From positions 1-6,179 of the forward strand of contig JAAYKS010000336.1 in assembly GCA_012522285.1 (NCBI GenBank): 6,179 nucleotides of DNA, given 5' to 3'. The DNA comes from Clostridiaceae bacterium (GTDB taxonomy: Bacteria > Bacillota > Clostridia > Saccharofermentanales > UBA5734). The position numbers and the translations under genes were made by a program. The notes beneath the pieces are model-generated. The model was not told the DNA's origin, made no database searches, and saw only the letters and a list, made by a program, of their open reading frames with translations. Below, piece after piece: positions 1 to 5,841 of the stretch; within the stretch, counting starts at the first letter, position 1; every line of letters begins with the position of its first letter.

Positions 1-102
1 AAACATACACACCTGCTTTGAATGGCAGTGTCAAATGAACTTATATCGATTATTATACCGTGATCTCATTCGCAAATCGGTCACGCGGGCATTTTTGTGC
101 GT
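1..102. other. AT-rich intergenic stretch at left edge
   Basis: No coding region is supported here; the stretch lies downstream of the isomerase and its terminator. It is clearly richer in A+T than the rest of the window. Read leftwards (minus strand) it contains a perfect TATAAT hexamer (complement of 52-57) and, further on, a perfect TTGACA hexamer (complement of 29-34). Neither has a convincing partner at 16-18 bp. This suggests a promoter for a minus-strand gene beyond the left edge, but it remains only suggestive. Confidence 0.4.
52..57 (-). promoter_or_regulatory. Possible -10 box for a gene beyond the left edge
   Basis: The minus strand reads TATAAT, a perfect sigma-70-type -10 hexamer in an AT-rich setting. 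It lies just past the terminator of the preceding operon, where a new transcription unit could start. The six bases 17 bp upstream (CCGATT) are a poor -35 match. A perfect TTGACA further downstream on the same strand (29-34) could be an alternative -35, but its -10 partner (TGTGTA or GTGTAT) is weak. No start codon for the putative gene is visible. Confidence 0.3.
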
Positions 103-138
103 AAAAAAGAGAGGCCACCCGATCGTGGGCGACCTCCC
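103..138 (-). terminator. Intrinsic terminator of the kinase-isomerase operon
   Basis: On the minus strand a hairpin with a 12-bp stem (three G-T wobbles) and a six-base loop ACGATC spans 138 to 109. It is followed directly by six T residues (complement of A103-A108). It starts 24 bases after the isomerase stop codon, the expected place for a Rho-independent terminator. The other strand also has a T-run after the stem (141-145), so it may work in both directions. Confidence 0.85.
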
Positions 139-162
139 GATTTTTGTACATCGGACTTGCCT

Positions 163-1656
163 TTACGCGAAAGGGTTCTCGCTCGGATAGAGGGTTCCCT
201 TGGGCTGGTTGTAACCGATGTCCTGGACACCGAGGAACGTGAAGATCGAGAACAGGGCACGACCGACTTTGGCGAACGCGAGCGCGCCATGGTGCGGATA
301 CCGTTTCTGGATCAGCACGTGGCGATAGAACCGTGCCATTTCTGGGATCGCGACGATGCCGATGCCGCCGAACGAACGGGTCGGGACGTCCAGGATCTCC
401 CCTTCCGCGATATAGGCGGTCAGTTTGCCTTCGGCATTGCCCTGCAGACGGTAGAAGGTCACGTCGGACGGCGCCATGTCGCCCTCGAGCGTGCCGCGGG
501 TAAAGTCGGGCGCGCCGCCAGCTTCCATCAGACGGTTCATGATGAGCTGGTACTTGATCCCGCCCTTTTTGAGCTTGCAGATCGGGGTGTTGCCGCAGTG
601 AAAACCCATGAACATGTCGCGCAGGGTGTATTGCGGGTATTTGGCCTGGATGTCTTCCTGGTAGATGTCGCCCGGGACGGTGTTGTTGATGTCCAGCAGC
701 GTGACCGCGTCTTCGGTGACACAGGCGCCGATGTACTCGGACAGCGCACCGAAGATGTCGACCTCACAGCTCACCGGGATGCCGCGGGCGGAAAGACGGG
801 AGTTGACGTAGCAAGGCATAAAAGAGAATTCCTTGGGGAACGCCGGCCAGCATTTGTTGGCGAACACATAGTACTCGCGAGAGCCCTTGTTGGCTTCTGC
901 CCAATCCAGCAGCGTGATTTCGTGCTGCGCCATGCGGGGGAGCAGCTCGGGGTACTGGTTCCCATCCATGCCGAGTTCAGCGGCCATCTCGGCTACAATG
1001 CCCGGGATGCGGGAGTCGTCGGCGTGCTCGCGGTAGGATGCCAGCAGATCGAGCTCGGAGTTTTCCTGAATCTCGACACCAAGGTCATACAGCGGCTGGA
1101 TCGGTGCGTTGCAGGCAAAGAAGTCCTGCGGGCGGGGTCCAAAGGAGAAAATCTTGAGTTTGGACAGACCGATCAAGGTGCGAGCGACCGGGAGGAACTC
1201 CGCGATCATGGCCGCGACCTCGGTTGCGGTACCGACCGGGTACTCGGGGATGAAGGCCCGGATCCGGCGCAGTCCGAGGTTGTACGAGCAGTTGAGCATG
1301 CCGCAGTAGGCGTCTCCGCGCTCGTTGAACAGGTCTTTGCCGTTGTCTTCGGCGGCGGCGAGGAACATCGTCGGGCCGGCGACGCGCTGGCCGATGATGG
1401 TCTCGGGGGCCTCGGGGCCGAAGTTGCCGAGGAACACGACGAGTGCGTTACAGCCTGCCGCGTCAATATCGGCCAGGGCGCGGACAGCGTCATTCTCGTT
1501 TTCGACTGCGACAGGACAGACGTAAATCTCGCCGCCCGCGCGGGTGAACGCTTCGGCGACTGCCTGGCGGCGCGCCTCGGACAGGGTGATCGGGAAACAG
1601 TCGCGGCTGACCGCGATGAGTCCCAGTTTGACGGTTGGAATGTTGGTCATAGCCAT
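163..1656 (-). CDS. L-fucose/L-arabinose isomerase-like sugar isomerase
   Basis: This is a predicted cytoplasmic, metal-dependent aldose-ketose isomerase of the FucI/AraA superfamily (the shorter FucI-like type), 497 residues against about 590 for E. coli L-fucose isomerase. Candidate metal ligands are E298 in the CEVD motif, D322 in LLDINN, H353 in FHCGN and H455/H456 in PHHGA. The 24-residue gap from E298 to D322 equals that between E337 and D361 of E. coli FucI as I recall it, which supports the assignment. The N-terminal half has the superfamily's Rossmann-like pattern (VKLGLIAVSRD near residue 9; NALVVFLGNFG near 70). The start is ATG at 1656, because GAGGAG lies 5 bases upstream. An in-frame ATG at 1704 would overlap the kinase and lacks that support. 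It is the second gene of an operon, 29 bp after the kinase. The sugar cannot be read from sequence: L-fucose, D-arabinose, L-arabinose or D-xylose are possible. The kinase neighbour favours a pentose. Confidence 0.88.
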   Translation of the reverse strand: MAMTNIPTVKLGLIAVSRDCFPITLSEARRQAVAEAFTRAGGEIYVCPVAVENENDAVRALADIDAAGCNALVVFLGNFGPEAPETIIGQRVAGPTMFLAAAEDNGKDLFNERGDAYCGMLNCSYNLGLRRIRAFIPEYPVGTATEVAAMIAEFLPVARTLIGLSKLKIFSFGPRPQDFFACNAPIQPLYDLGVEIQENSELDLLASYREHADDSRIPGIVAEMAAELGMDGNQYPELLPRMAQHEITLLDWAEANKGSREYYVFANKCWPAFPKEFSFMPCYVNSRLSARGIPVSCEVDIFGALSEYIGACVTEDAVTLLDINNTVPGDIYQEDIQAKYPQYTLRDMFMGFHCGNTPICKLKKGGIKYQLIMNRLMEAGGAPDFTRGTLEGDMAPSDVTFYRLQGNAEGKLTAYIAEGEILDVPTRSFGGIGIVAIPEMARFYRHVLIQKRYPHHGALAFAKVGRALFSIFTFLGVQDIGYNQPKGTLYPSENPFA

Positions 1657-1661
1657 GGAAT

Positions 1662-1667
1662 CTCCTC
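1662..1667 (-). promoter_or_regulatory. Ribosome binding site deciding the isomerase start
   Basis: The minus strand reads GAGGAG within a purine-rich stretch, 5 bases before the ATG at 1656 and 11 before a second in-frame ATG at 1650. It sits in the 29-bp gap after the kinase stop codon. This supports separate initiation at 1656 and argues against the longer form starting inside the kinase gene at 1704. Confidence 0.7.
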
Positions 1668-1685
1668 TCTGATATGCCAGGCGCT

Positions 1686-3209
1686 TTATGCGCCGAAGCT
1701 CCATTTGAGTGCGTCGTACATTTTGACGTATTTGGCGTAAGCTTTCGCGTAGACCGGGACAAATTCCGGACGGGGCGCGGTTTCACTCTCGGGTTTGATC
1801 AGGGGCACGGTGTCCGCAAGCGAAGACCAGATGCCCGCGGTGACTCCAGCGACCAGCGCGGCGCCGAAGCTGCCGCCCTCGGCGCTGCCGTACACCGTGC
1901 GGACCGGGAGGTTGAACACATCCGCGAAAATCTGGCGCCAGACCGGAGAGACCGCCCCGCCGCCTGCCAGGATGACCTCGCCGTGTTCGACCAGACCGGG
2001 ATTGACGCTGGTGATCAGATCGTAGACCTGACGCAGGGAGAAGGCGACGCCTTCCATGCCCGCGCGGGAGAAGTGTCCCAGCTCGTGGATCGACGTGATC
2101 CCCAAAAACGCGCCGCGCGCGTCAGGGTCATTGACCGGGCAGCGTTCGCCGGTGAGATACGGGAGGAACAACAGCCCTTCCGCGCCGGGCGCGGTCGCCT
2201 TGGCAGCCTGGTCGAGCAGGTAGAACGCGCTCTTGCCCTGGCTCTTGGCCTGCTCCCGCTCATATCGCGCGAAGGTGTTGCGGAACCACTGGTAGGATCC
2301 CGCGGCTGCGAGGGTGACCCCCATCGCGTGCCAGGTGCCGGGGGCGTTGTTGCAGCTGACCTGCAGCTTGCCTTCCGGATTTTCCATAAAGCCGGGCAAC
2401 CCCATCGCGACGACGCCGGAGGTACCGAGCGTGACGCCGATGCGGCCGGGTTTGATCAGACCGAGGCCGGTGGTCGAGATGACCGCGTCGCCGCCGCCGC
2501 CCGAGATGACCGTGCCCGAGGGCAGTCCGGTGAAGGCGGCAGCTTCGTCGCTGACGTGGCCCGCCGCGTCGGTGGACTCGACCACCGGGGCGAACAGTGC
2601 GGGATCGATCCCGAGTTTTTCGAGCAGCGCGGTGCTCCAGGAGCGGGTGCGGACGTCGAAGAATCCGGTGCCGGAAGCATCGGAGACCTCGGTGATTTTT
2701 TCGCCCGAGAGACGGAACCGGATGTAGTCTTTGGGGTTGATGATCCGGACGGTTTTGGCGTAGTTTTCGGGTTCGTTCTGCTTCATCCAGAGGATCTTGC
2801 CACCCGTGAATCCGGTGAGCATCTGGTTGTTCGTATAGGTGAGCAGGCCGTCCAGACCGCCCGCTGCCGCGGTGATTTCCTCACACTGCTTGCCGGTGCG
2901 CTGGTCGTTCCACAAGATGGCGCGCCGTACGACCTGGTCGTCCTTGTCCAGCGCGACCATGCCGTGCATCTGTCCCGACAGACCGATCGCGGCGATGGTG
3001 CGGTCCTTGAGCTGTGCCATGACTTGCCTTAGGCATTTGGCAGTGGCCTGCCACCAGTCCTCCGGCTCCTGTTCGGTCCAGCCGGCCTGTGGGGTATACA
3101 GCGGATACTCCTCGATGACCGAAGCCAGAATGGCCGCCTGCTCGTCGATGGCGAGCACTTTGACGCCGGAGGTTCCGACATCGATACCGATGATGCAACG
3201 TTCTGCCAT
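1686..3209 (-). CDS. xylB: Xylulokinase-type FGGY carbohydrate kinase
   Basis: This is a predicted cytoplasmic kinase transferring phosphate from ATP to a ketopentose, most likely D-xylulose to D-xylulose 5-phosphate, which enters the pentose phosphate pathway. It has 507 residues, normal for full-length FGGY kinases. The N-terminal phosphate-binding motif is IGIDVGTSGVK (residues 7-17, with the conserved D10). The substrate-side GLSGQMHG is at 76-83, as in xylulokinases. An FGGY signature-like segment, GGKILWMKQN, lies at 136-145. The likely catalytic base is D241 in GGGGDAV, matching D233 of E. coli XylB. A second ATPase-fold glycine motif, LAGGGAVSPVW, lies at 414-424. No key residue appears to be missing. 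ATG at 3209 follows GAGGAA with a 6-base gap. It is the first gene of an operon with the downstream isomerase and is divergent from the esterase. Xylulokinase is the best call; action on D-ribulose or another ketose cannot be excluded, given the FucI-like partner. Confidence 0.9.
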   Translation of the reverse strand: MAERCIIGIDVGTSGVKVLAIDEQAAILASVIEEYPLYTPQAGWTEQEPEDWWQATAKCLRQVMAQLKDRTIAAIGLSGQMHGMVALDKDDQVVRRAILWNDQRTGKQCEEITAAAGGLDGLLTYTNNQMLTGFTGGKILWMKQNEPENYAKTVRIINPKDYIRFRLSGEKITEVSDASGTGFFDVRTRSWSTALLEKLGIDPALFAPVVESTDAAGHVSDEAAAFTGLPSGTVISGGGGDAVISTTGLGLIKPGRIGVTLGTSGVVAMGLPGFMENPEGKLQVSCNNAPGTWHAMGVTLAAAGSYQWFRNTFARYEREQAKSQGKSAFYLLDQAAKATAPGAEGLLFLPYLTGERCPVNDPDARGAFLGITSIHELGHFSRAGMEGVAFSLRQVYDLITSVNPGLVEHGEVILAGGGAVSPVWRQIFADVFNLPVRTVYGSAEGGSFGAALVAGVTAGIWSSLADTVPLIKPESETAPRPEFVPVYAKAYAKYVKMYDALKWSFGA

Positions 3210-3215
3210 AGTTGG

Positions 3216-3221
3216 TTCCTC
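3216..3221 (-). promoter_or_regulatory. Ribosome binding site of the kinase
   Basis: The minus strand reads GAGGAA, 6 bases before the ATG at 3209. This is good spacing and supports the chosen start. Confidence 0.7.
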
Positions 3222-3229
3222 GCTTTTCT

Positions 3230-3257
3230 ATAATGAGGATTGGGGTGAAAAAGACAA
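3230..3257 (-). promoter_or_regulatory. Candidate kinase promoter, start-proximal
   Basis: On the minus strand, TTGTCT (complement of 3252-3257) and CATTAT (complement of 3230-3235) are 16 bp apart. Each matches 4 of 6 consensus bases. Transcription would start near 3223, giving a leader of only about 14 bases that barely includes the ribosome binding site. It is therefore weak and competes with the upstream candidate at 3295-3324. Confidence 0.25.
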
Positions 3258-3294
3258 CCGGCCGCGCGCGGCGGCACGAAATCCCATCCCTGTA

Positions 3295-3324
3295 AGTGTA
3301 CCCCAGCGGGGCCGTTTCTGTAAA
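3295..3324 (-). promoter_or_regulatory. Candidate kinase promoter, upstream, overlapping an operator-like repeat
   Basis: On the minus strand, TTTACA (complement of 3319-3324; 5 of 6 matches to TTGACA) is 18 bp from TACACT (complement of 3295-3300; 4 of 6 matches to TATAAT). Transcription would start near 3288, leaving a leader of about 80 bases that contains the GC-rich palindrome at 3261-3272. The -35 box lies inside the inverted repeat at 3313-3326, an arrangement that would suit repression by a sugar-responsive regulator. This is inference only. Confidence 0.35.
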
Positions 3325-3326
3325 CG
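3313..3326. promoter_or_regulatory. Operator-like inverted repeat CGTTT-N4-AAACG
   Basis: The sequence CGTTTCTGTAAACG has two perfect 5-bp arms around a 4-base centre. One arm sits in the heptamer GTAAACG, which recurs at 3349-3355, 29 bp further on. Repeats of this kind in front of sugar operons are often bound by LacI- or ROK-type (XylR-like) repressors. No regulator gene is in the window, so the binding protein is unknown. Confidence 0.4.
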
Positions 3327-3339
3327 AAGGACGCACCGT

Positions 3340-3364
3340 CGGAAGGCCGTAAACGCCGGTTCCG
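3340..3364. repeat. Hairpin in the divergent spacer
   Basis: CGGAA-GGC at 3340-3347 pairs with GCC-TTCCG at 3355-3364, leaving a two-base GG bulge and a seven-base loop that contains GTAAAC of the second heptamer. It lies 5' of the esterase -10 candidate, so it would be in the esterase mRNA only if transcription starts further upstream. Its role is unknown; it may simply reflect overlapping regulatory half-sites. Confidence 0.35.
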
Positions 3365-3408
3365 GAAGAGGTTCATAATGGGAGTGACTCTACCCGATTT
3401 ATCTGTTC

Positions 3409-3415
3409 GAGGAGG
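3409..3415 (+). promoter_or_regulatory. Strong ribosome binding site of the esterase
   Basis: GAGGAGG lies 8 bases before the ATG at 3424, a near-perfect Shine-Dalgarno match at good spacing. It fixes the start codon of the esterase. Confidence 0.8.
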
Positions 3416-3423
3416 AACAAGTT

Positions 3424-4362
3424 ATGCCGGTATTCGATCACGACACCCATCCGCCAAAACCCGTCCGCCCCCTGTCGGGTGGCCTGGTTCCGGACGCCCC
3501 GGTCGACCTGGTCGTCCCCCTGGTGCGTCCCCGCGCGTTCCTGATCGATGAGATCACCTTTGCCAACGTCCCGTTTTTTGACGGCCTCACCTGCCGTCCG
3601 CTCAAAATGAACCTGATGGCCCCGCGCCGTCGATCCAACGAACGGTTCCCCATACTGTTGTTTCTCTGCGGGGGAGCCTGGCAGGCGATGGACAAAGACC
3701 TGTGGATACCGGAGTGGGTCTCTCTCGTCCGGCGCGGCTTTGCGGTCGCCTGCGCGGAGTATCGGGTCACCAGCGTCGCCCCCTGGCCGGCGCAGATCGA
3801 GGATGTCAAATCCGCCATCCGCTATCTGCGCGCCCACGCAGACACCTGGGGGCTGGATGCCTCTGCGATCGCGGTGGCGGGCGAGTCAGCGGGCGGACAT
3901 CTGGCCGCCATGGCCGGTGCGACCGGCAAAACCCGCCGGTTTGACACCGGGGACTGGCTCGACCAGGATAGCGGCGTACAGGCGGTCGTGGATTTCTACG
4001 GTCCGACGGATTTTGCTCAAATGGCGGACTGGCCGACGGATTTCGACCACAACAGTCCCGCCTCGCCGGAGTCCCTGCTGATTGGCGGTCCCGTCCAAAA
4101 ACACCCGGACCGGGTCGCGGACATCAATCCGATCACCTGGCTCACGCGAGAAGCGCCTCCATACCTGATTCTTCACGGCACCGACGACCGCACCGTCCCC
4201 TGCCACCAAAGCGAGCTGCTGTACGCAGCCCTCCGCACGCTGGAGGTGCCGACTGCGTATTACAGGTTGCTGGGAGAAGGGCACGCGACCGACGCGTTCG
4301 TCCAGCCTCAGGTCATGGATCTCGTGGCGGATTTTCTGGTGCACTTCCTGGCTCACCAGTAA
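3424..4362 (+). CDS. Alpha/beta-hydrolase esterase, BD-FAE/HSL-like
   Basis: This is a predicted serine esterase of 312 residues with the alpha/beta-hydrolase fold, closest in style to the acetyl/feruloyl esterase (BD-FAE) and hormone-sensitive-lipase-like group. The nucleophile elbow is GESAGG with S155. The likely acid is D255 in HGTDDRTVP (251-259) and the likely base is H287 in GEGHATD. The usual oxyanion-hole HGG motif appears as CGGAW (82-86), with Cys in place of His. Other family landmarks are AEYRVTSVAPWPAQIEDVK (111-129; Y113-R114, then P122 and D127) and the FYGPTDF strand end (191-197). There is no signal peptide or membrane segment, so it should be cytoplasmic and act on imported small esters rather than on polymer outside the cell. 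It is divergent from the kinase operon, which suggests but does not prove a role in deacylating the oligosaccharides that feed it. The substrate is not identifiable from sequence. Confidence 0.88.
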   Translation: MPVFDHDTHPPKPVRPLSGGLVPDAPVDLVVPLVRPRAFLIDEITFANVPFFDGLTCRPLKMNLMAPRRRSNERFPILLFLCGGAWQAMDKDLWIPEWVSLVRRGFAVACAEYRVTSVAPWPAQIEDVKSAIRYLRAHADTWGLDASAIAVAGESAGGHLAAMAGATGKTRRFDTGDWLDQDSGVQAVVDFYGPTDFAQMADWPTDFDHNSPASPESLLIGGPVQKHPDRVADINPITWLTREAPPYLILHGTDDRTVPCHQSELLYAALRTLEVPTAYYRLLGEGHATDAFVQPQVMDLVADFLVHFLAHQ

Positions 4363-4400
4363 ACAAAAGACGCGGCCCGGAAATCCCGAGCCGCGTCTCT
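4361..4400. terminator. Bidirectional terminator between convergent genes
   Basis: A perfect 9-bp stem (AGACGCGGC at 4368-4376, GCCGCGTCT at 4390-4398) encloses a 13-base loop, between the esterase stop codon and the stop codon of the MFS gene. On the minus strand it is followed by TTTTGTTT, a good termination tract overlapping the esterase stop. On the plus strand it is followed by the weaker CTATCTTTC. It most likely ends both transcripts. Confidence 0.8.
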
Positions 4401-4417
4401 ATCTTTCAACCTATCTG

Positions 4418-5707
4418 TCAGCCTTCCGGCACCGTCTCCGGTTCGGTCGTCCCCGTTCCGCCGCCACCGGACTGGGTCATCGGGTGGGAGCGCTGCAGCA
4501 CGATCGCGCAAAGAATGAACAAGACGATGATCAGCAGGAAGGGATAGACGCGGTTCATGGCGGACAGCCAGCCCGCGATCCATCCGAACGGCGAGGAGAT
4601 CGCAAGCATCAGGACGAACAGAAGTCCCGTGATGCGGGCACGTTCGTGCGGGTCGACATACATCACCAGCAGTGAATCCCTGCGGGGCCAGACCAGTGCG
4701 TTCGCAAATCCCTCCAGCACCACATATCCCGCCAACAGGCCGGGACCAACCACGGGAGAGAGCAGGAGGCAAGCGACCGCCGCGATGTACAACCCGAGCC
4801 CGACCGTCATCGGGGCCTTGATCGGATACCGGTTGAGCCGGTGCTGCAGACCGAAGATGAACGCAAGCATGATCACCGCCCGCACCATCGGGAAATACGC
4901 GATTAGCCACTCGGGGATGCCGGCCTGCTGGGTCGCGAACAGCGAGGTGAAGTTGCTGTTCACGATACCGGAGATGTTGAGAAACACGATGATCGCCAGA
5001 ATCTGCAGCGTCGCGGGCGTCCGGAAGATCTGACGGAACACCCCGCGGTATTGCCCGAGCATTTGAAAATAGGGCATGCCGCGGGTTTCCCTCATGCGGA
5101 TCTCGCCCTGTTCCGTTTCGTGCGAATAAATATAGAGCAAAATAAACTTGGTGGTCATCATGACCAGTGCGATCGCATACAGGATGCGAACGGCGGACAC
5201 CAGCGGCATCACGCGCACCAGCACCCCCGCGAGGGGGGCAAAAAACACCGAAAGCAACCCGGAGATCGTACACCAGGTATACATGTCCACGAGCTTTCTG
5301 GAGTCGGCGTCCTCTACCATCAGACAGTTCCAGGACACCGCGGTGATTTGCATCATACTGTTGAACACCGCGGCGGCGACAAACCACCAGAAGTTCTGGG
5401 ACAGCATCCAGATCACGGCCGGGATCGACCAGCCGAGGACATCGAATAGCAGCGTCGACAGCCGGCGGCCCATTTTGTCCACGAGCACCGAGCCCAGCAG
5501 CGAGGCCACGATCTGAAACACCATGCCGAGGGTCGCGATCAAACCGATCTGTGTGTCCAGCACCCCGAGGTGGTACATGTACAGCGTCGCGAACGGGGCA
5601 TACAGGTGGAAGGGGATGCCCCACAGGGGTTCGGTGTACACGCAGGCGCGCGGATTCCCGCGGAGGCCGAGGAGGGTCTGAACCAGGGGGTGGTGAGGAC
5701 GGGTCAC
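4418..5707 (-). CDS. MFS transporter, 12 membrane helices
   Basis: This is a predicted inner-membrane secondary transporter of the major facilitator superfamily, 429 residues. About twelve hydrophobic segments can be placed, near residues 27-50, 54-75, 84-103, 105-125, 143-167, 170-195, 233-255, 268-288, 297-318, 322-342, 357-380 and 386-404. The long polar loop at 196-232 between helices 6 and 7 is typical of the family. The loop after helix 2 carries the MFS motif-A signature GSVLVDKMGRR (72-82). The C-terminal tail (from about 409) is polar, with four glycines in a row followed by Thr, Pro and Glu. The start is GTG at 5707, preceded by AGGAAA about 8-10 bases upstream. The protein resembles uncharacterised MFS members found near sugar genes; substrate and direction of transport are unknown. 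It converges on the esterase and lies 131 bp after the epimerase-like gene on the same strand. Confidence 0.85.
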   Translation of the reverse strand: MTRPHHPLVQTLLGLRGNPRACVYTEPLWGIPFHLYAPFATLYMYHLGVLDTQIGLIATLGMVFQIVASLLGSVLVDKMGRRLSTLLFDVLGWSIPAVIWMLSQNFWWFVAAAVFNSMMQITAVSWNCLMVEDADSRKLVDMYTWCTISGLLSVFFAPLAGVLVRVMPLVSAVRILYAIALVMMTTKFILLYIYSHETEQGEIRMRETRGMPYFQMLGQYRGVFRQIFRTPATLQILAIIVFLNISGIVNSNFTSLFATQQAGIPEWLIAYFPMVRAVIMLAFIFGLQHRLNRYPIKAPMTVGLGLYIAAVACLLLSPVVGPGLLAGYVVLEGFANALVWPRRDSLLVMYVDPHERARITGLLFVLMLAISSPFGWIAGWLSAMNRVYPFLLIIVLFILCAIVLQRSHPMTQSGGGGTGTTEPETVPEG

Positions 5708-5838
5708 GGCGGTTGTTTCCTTTCGGCACGGCCGTCGTTGGCCGTCTATGCATCAATATACCAAAGAGGGAGACGGGTTTCTATGGAGAACGGGACGGGA
5801 TGGGCGAGACCCCTTCAGACGGGATGGGCGAGACCCCT
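5708..5838. promoter_or_regulatory. Spacer upstream of the MFS gene
   Basis: This 131-bp gap separates two minus-strand genes. The minus strand has TATATT (complement of 5755-5760; 5 of 6 matches to a -10 box), which would start transcription near 5748 with a leader of about 40 bases. The -35 region 17 bp upstream (ATAGAA) is poor. GGCCGTC occurs twice, at 5730-5736 and 5740-5746, one helical turn apart, just downstream of that start. No terminator was found after the epimerase-like gene, so read-through transcription into the MFS gene is possible. The outer part of the gap is filled by the tandem duplication. Confidence 0.4.
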
Positions 5839-5841
5839 TCA
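5794..5841. repeat. Perfect tandem duplication of a 24-bp unit
   Basis: Positions 5794-5817 and 5818-5841 are identical over 24 bases with no gap; the unit begins GACGGGATGGGCG and ends AGACCCCTTCA. On the minus strand each copy begins with TGA. The TGA of the right copy (5841-5839) is the stop codon of the epimerase-like gene, and the TGA of the left copy (5817-5815) is in the same frame 24 bases on, making a second stop. It may be a slippage product or a fragment of a dispersed GC-rich intergenic repeat. Confidence 0.9.

Larger units (their letters stand above)
3210..3423. promoter_or_regulatory. Divergent control region between kinase and esterase
   Basis: This 214-bp spacer separates two genes transcribed away from each other, so it should hold promoters for both. 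Kinase direction: two candidate promoters are listed separately. Esterase direction: a CATAAT -10-like hexamer at 3374-3379 would give a leader of about 38 bases, but no good -35 lies upstream of it. A TATAAT on the plus strand at 3229-3234 also lacks a -35. Other structure includes an operator-like inverted repeat at 3313-3326, the heptamer GTAAACG twice (3320-3326 and 3349-3355), a short CCCC/GGGG inverted repeat at 3301-3311 and a hairpin at 3340-3364. No small ORF is convincing here. Confidence 0.7.

Noticed and set aside
1657..1704. Longer isomerase starting at the ATG at 1704
   Set aside because: It would add 16 residues of basic, non-family sequence and overlap the kinase by 19 bases, while ATG at 1656 has a ribosome binding site and begins right at the family's N-terminal strand.
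97..1740. Long plus-strand open frame (547 codons) opposite the isomerase
   Set aside because: It lies wholly antisense to a well-supported isomerase gene, its translation is low-complexity Arg/Asp/Gly/Val-rich with no recognisable motif, and it runs through the operon terminator. Such frames are common in G+C-rich genes.
1674..3032. Long plus-strand open frame (452 codons) opposite the kinase
   Set aside because: It is antisense to the kinase, which carries all FGGY motifs; the translation has no family features and there is no ribosome binding site of note.
3261..3272. Perfect 12-bp palindrome GCCGCGCGCGGC as an operator
   Set aside because: It is pure G+C alternation that arises easily in this composition. 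It could fold in the kinase leader, but it has no T-run for termination and no sign of a specific site.
4353..5756. Minus-strand open frame (467 codons) overlapping the MFS gene in another frame
   Set aside because: Its translation is rich in Arg, Pro and Gly without membrane segments, whereas the overlapping frame gives a clear 12-helix transporter.
5794..5841. Tandem repeat as a minimal CRISPR array
   Set aside because: The copies are directly adjacent with no spacer between them, there are only two, and no cas gene is nearby.
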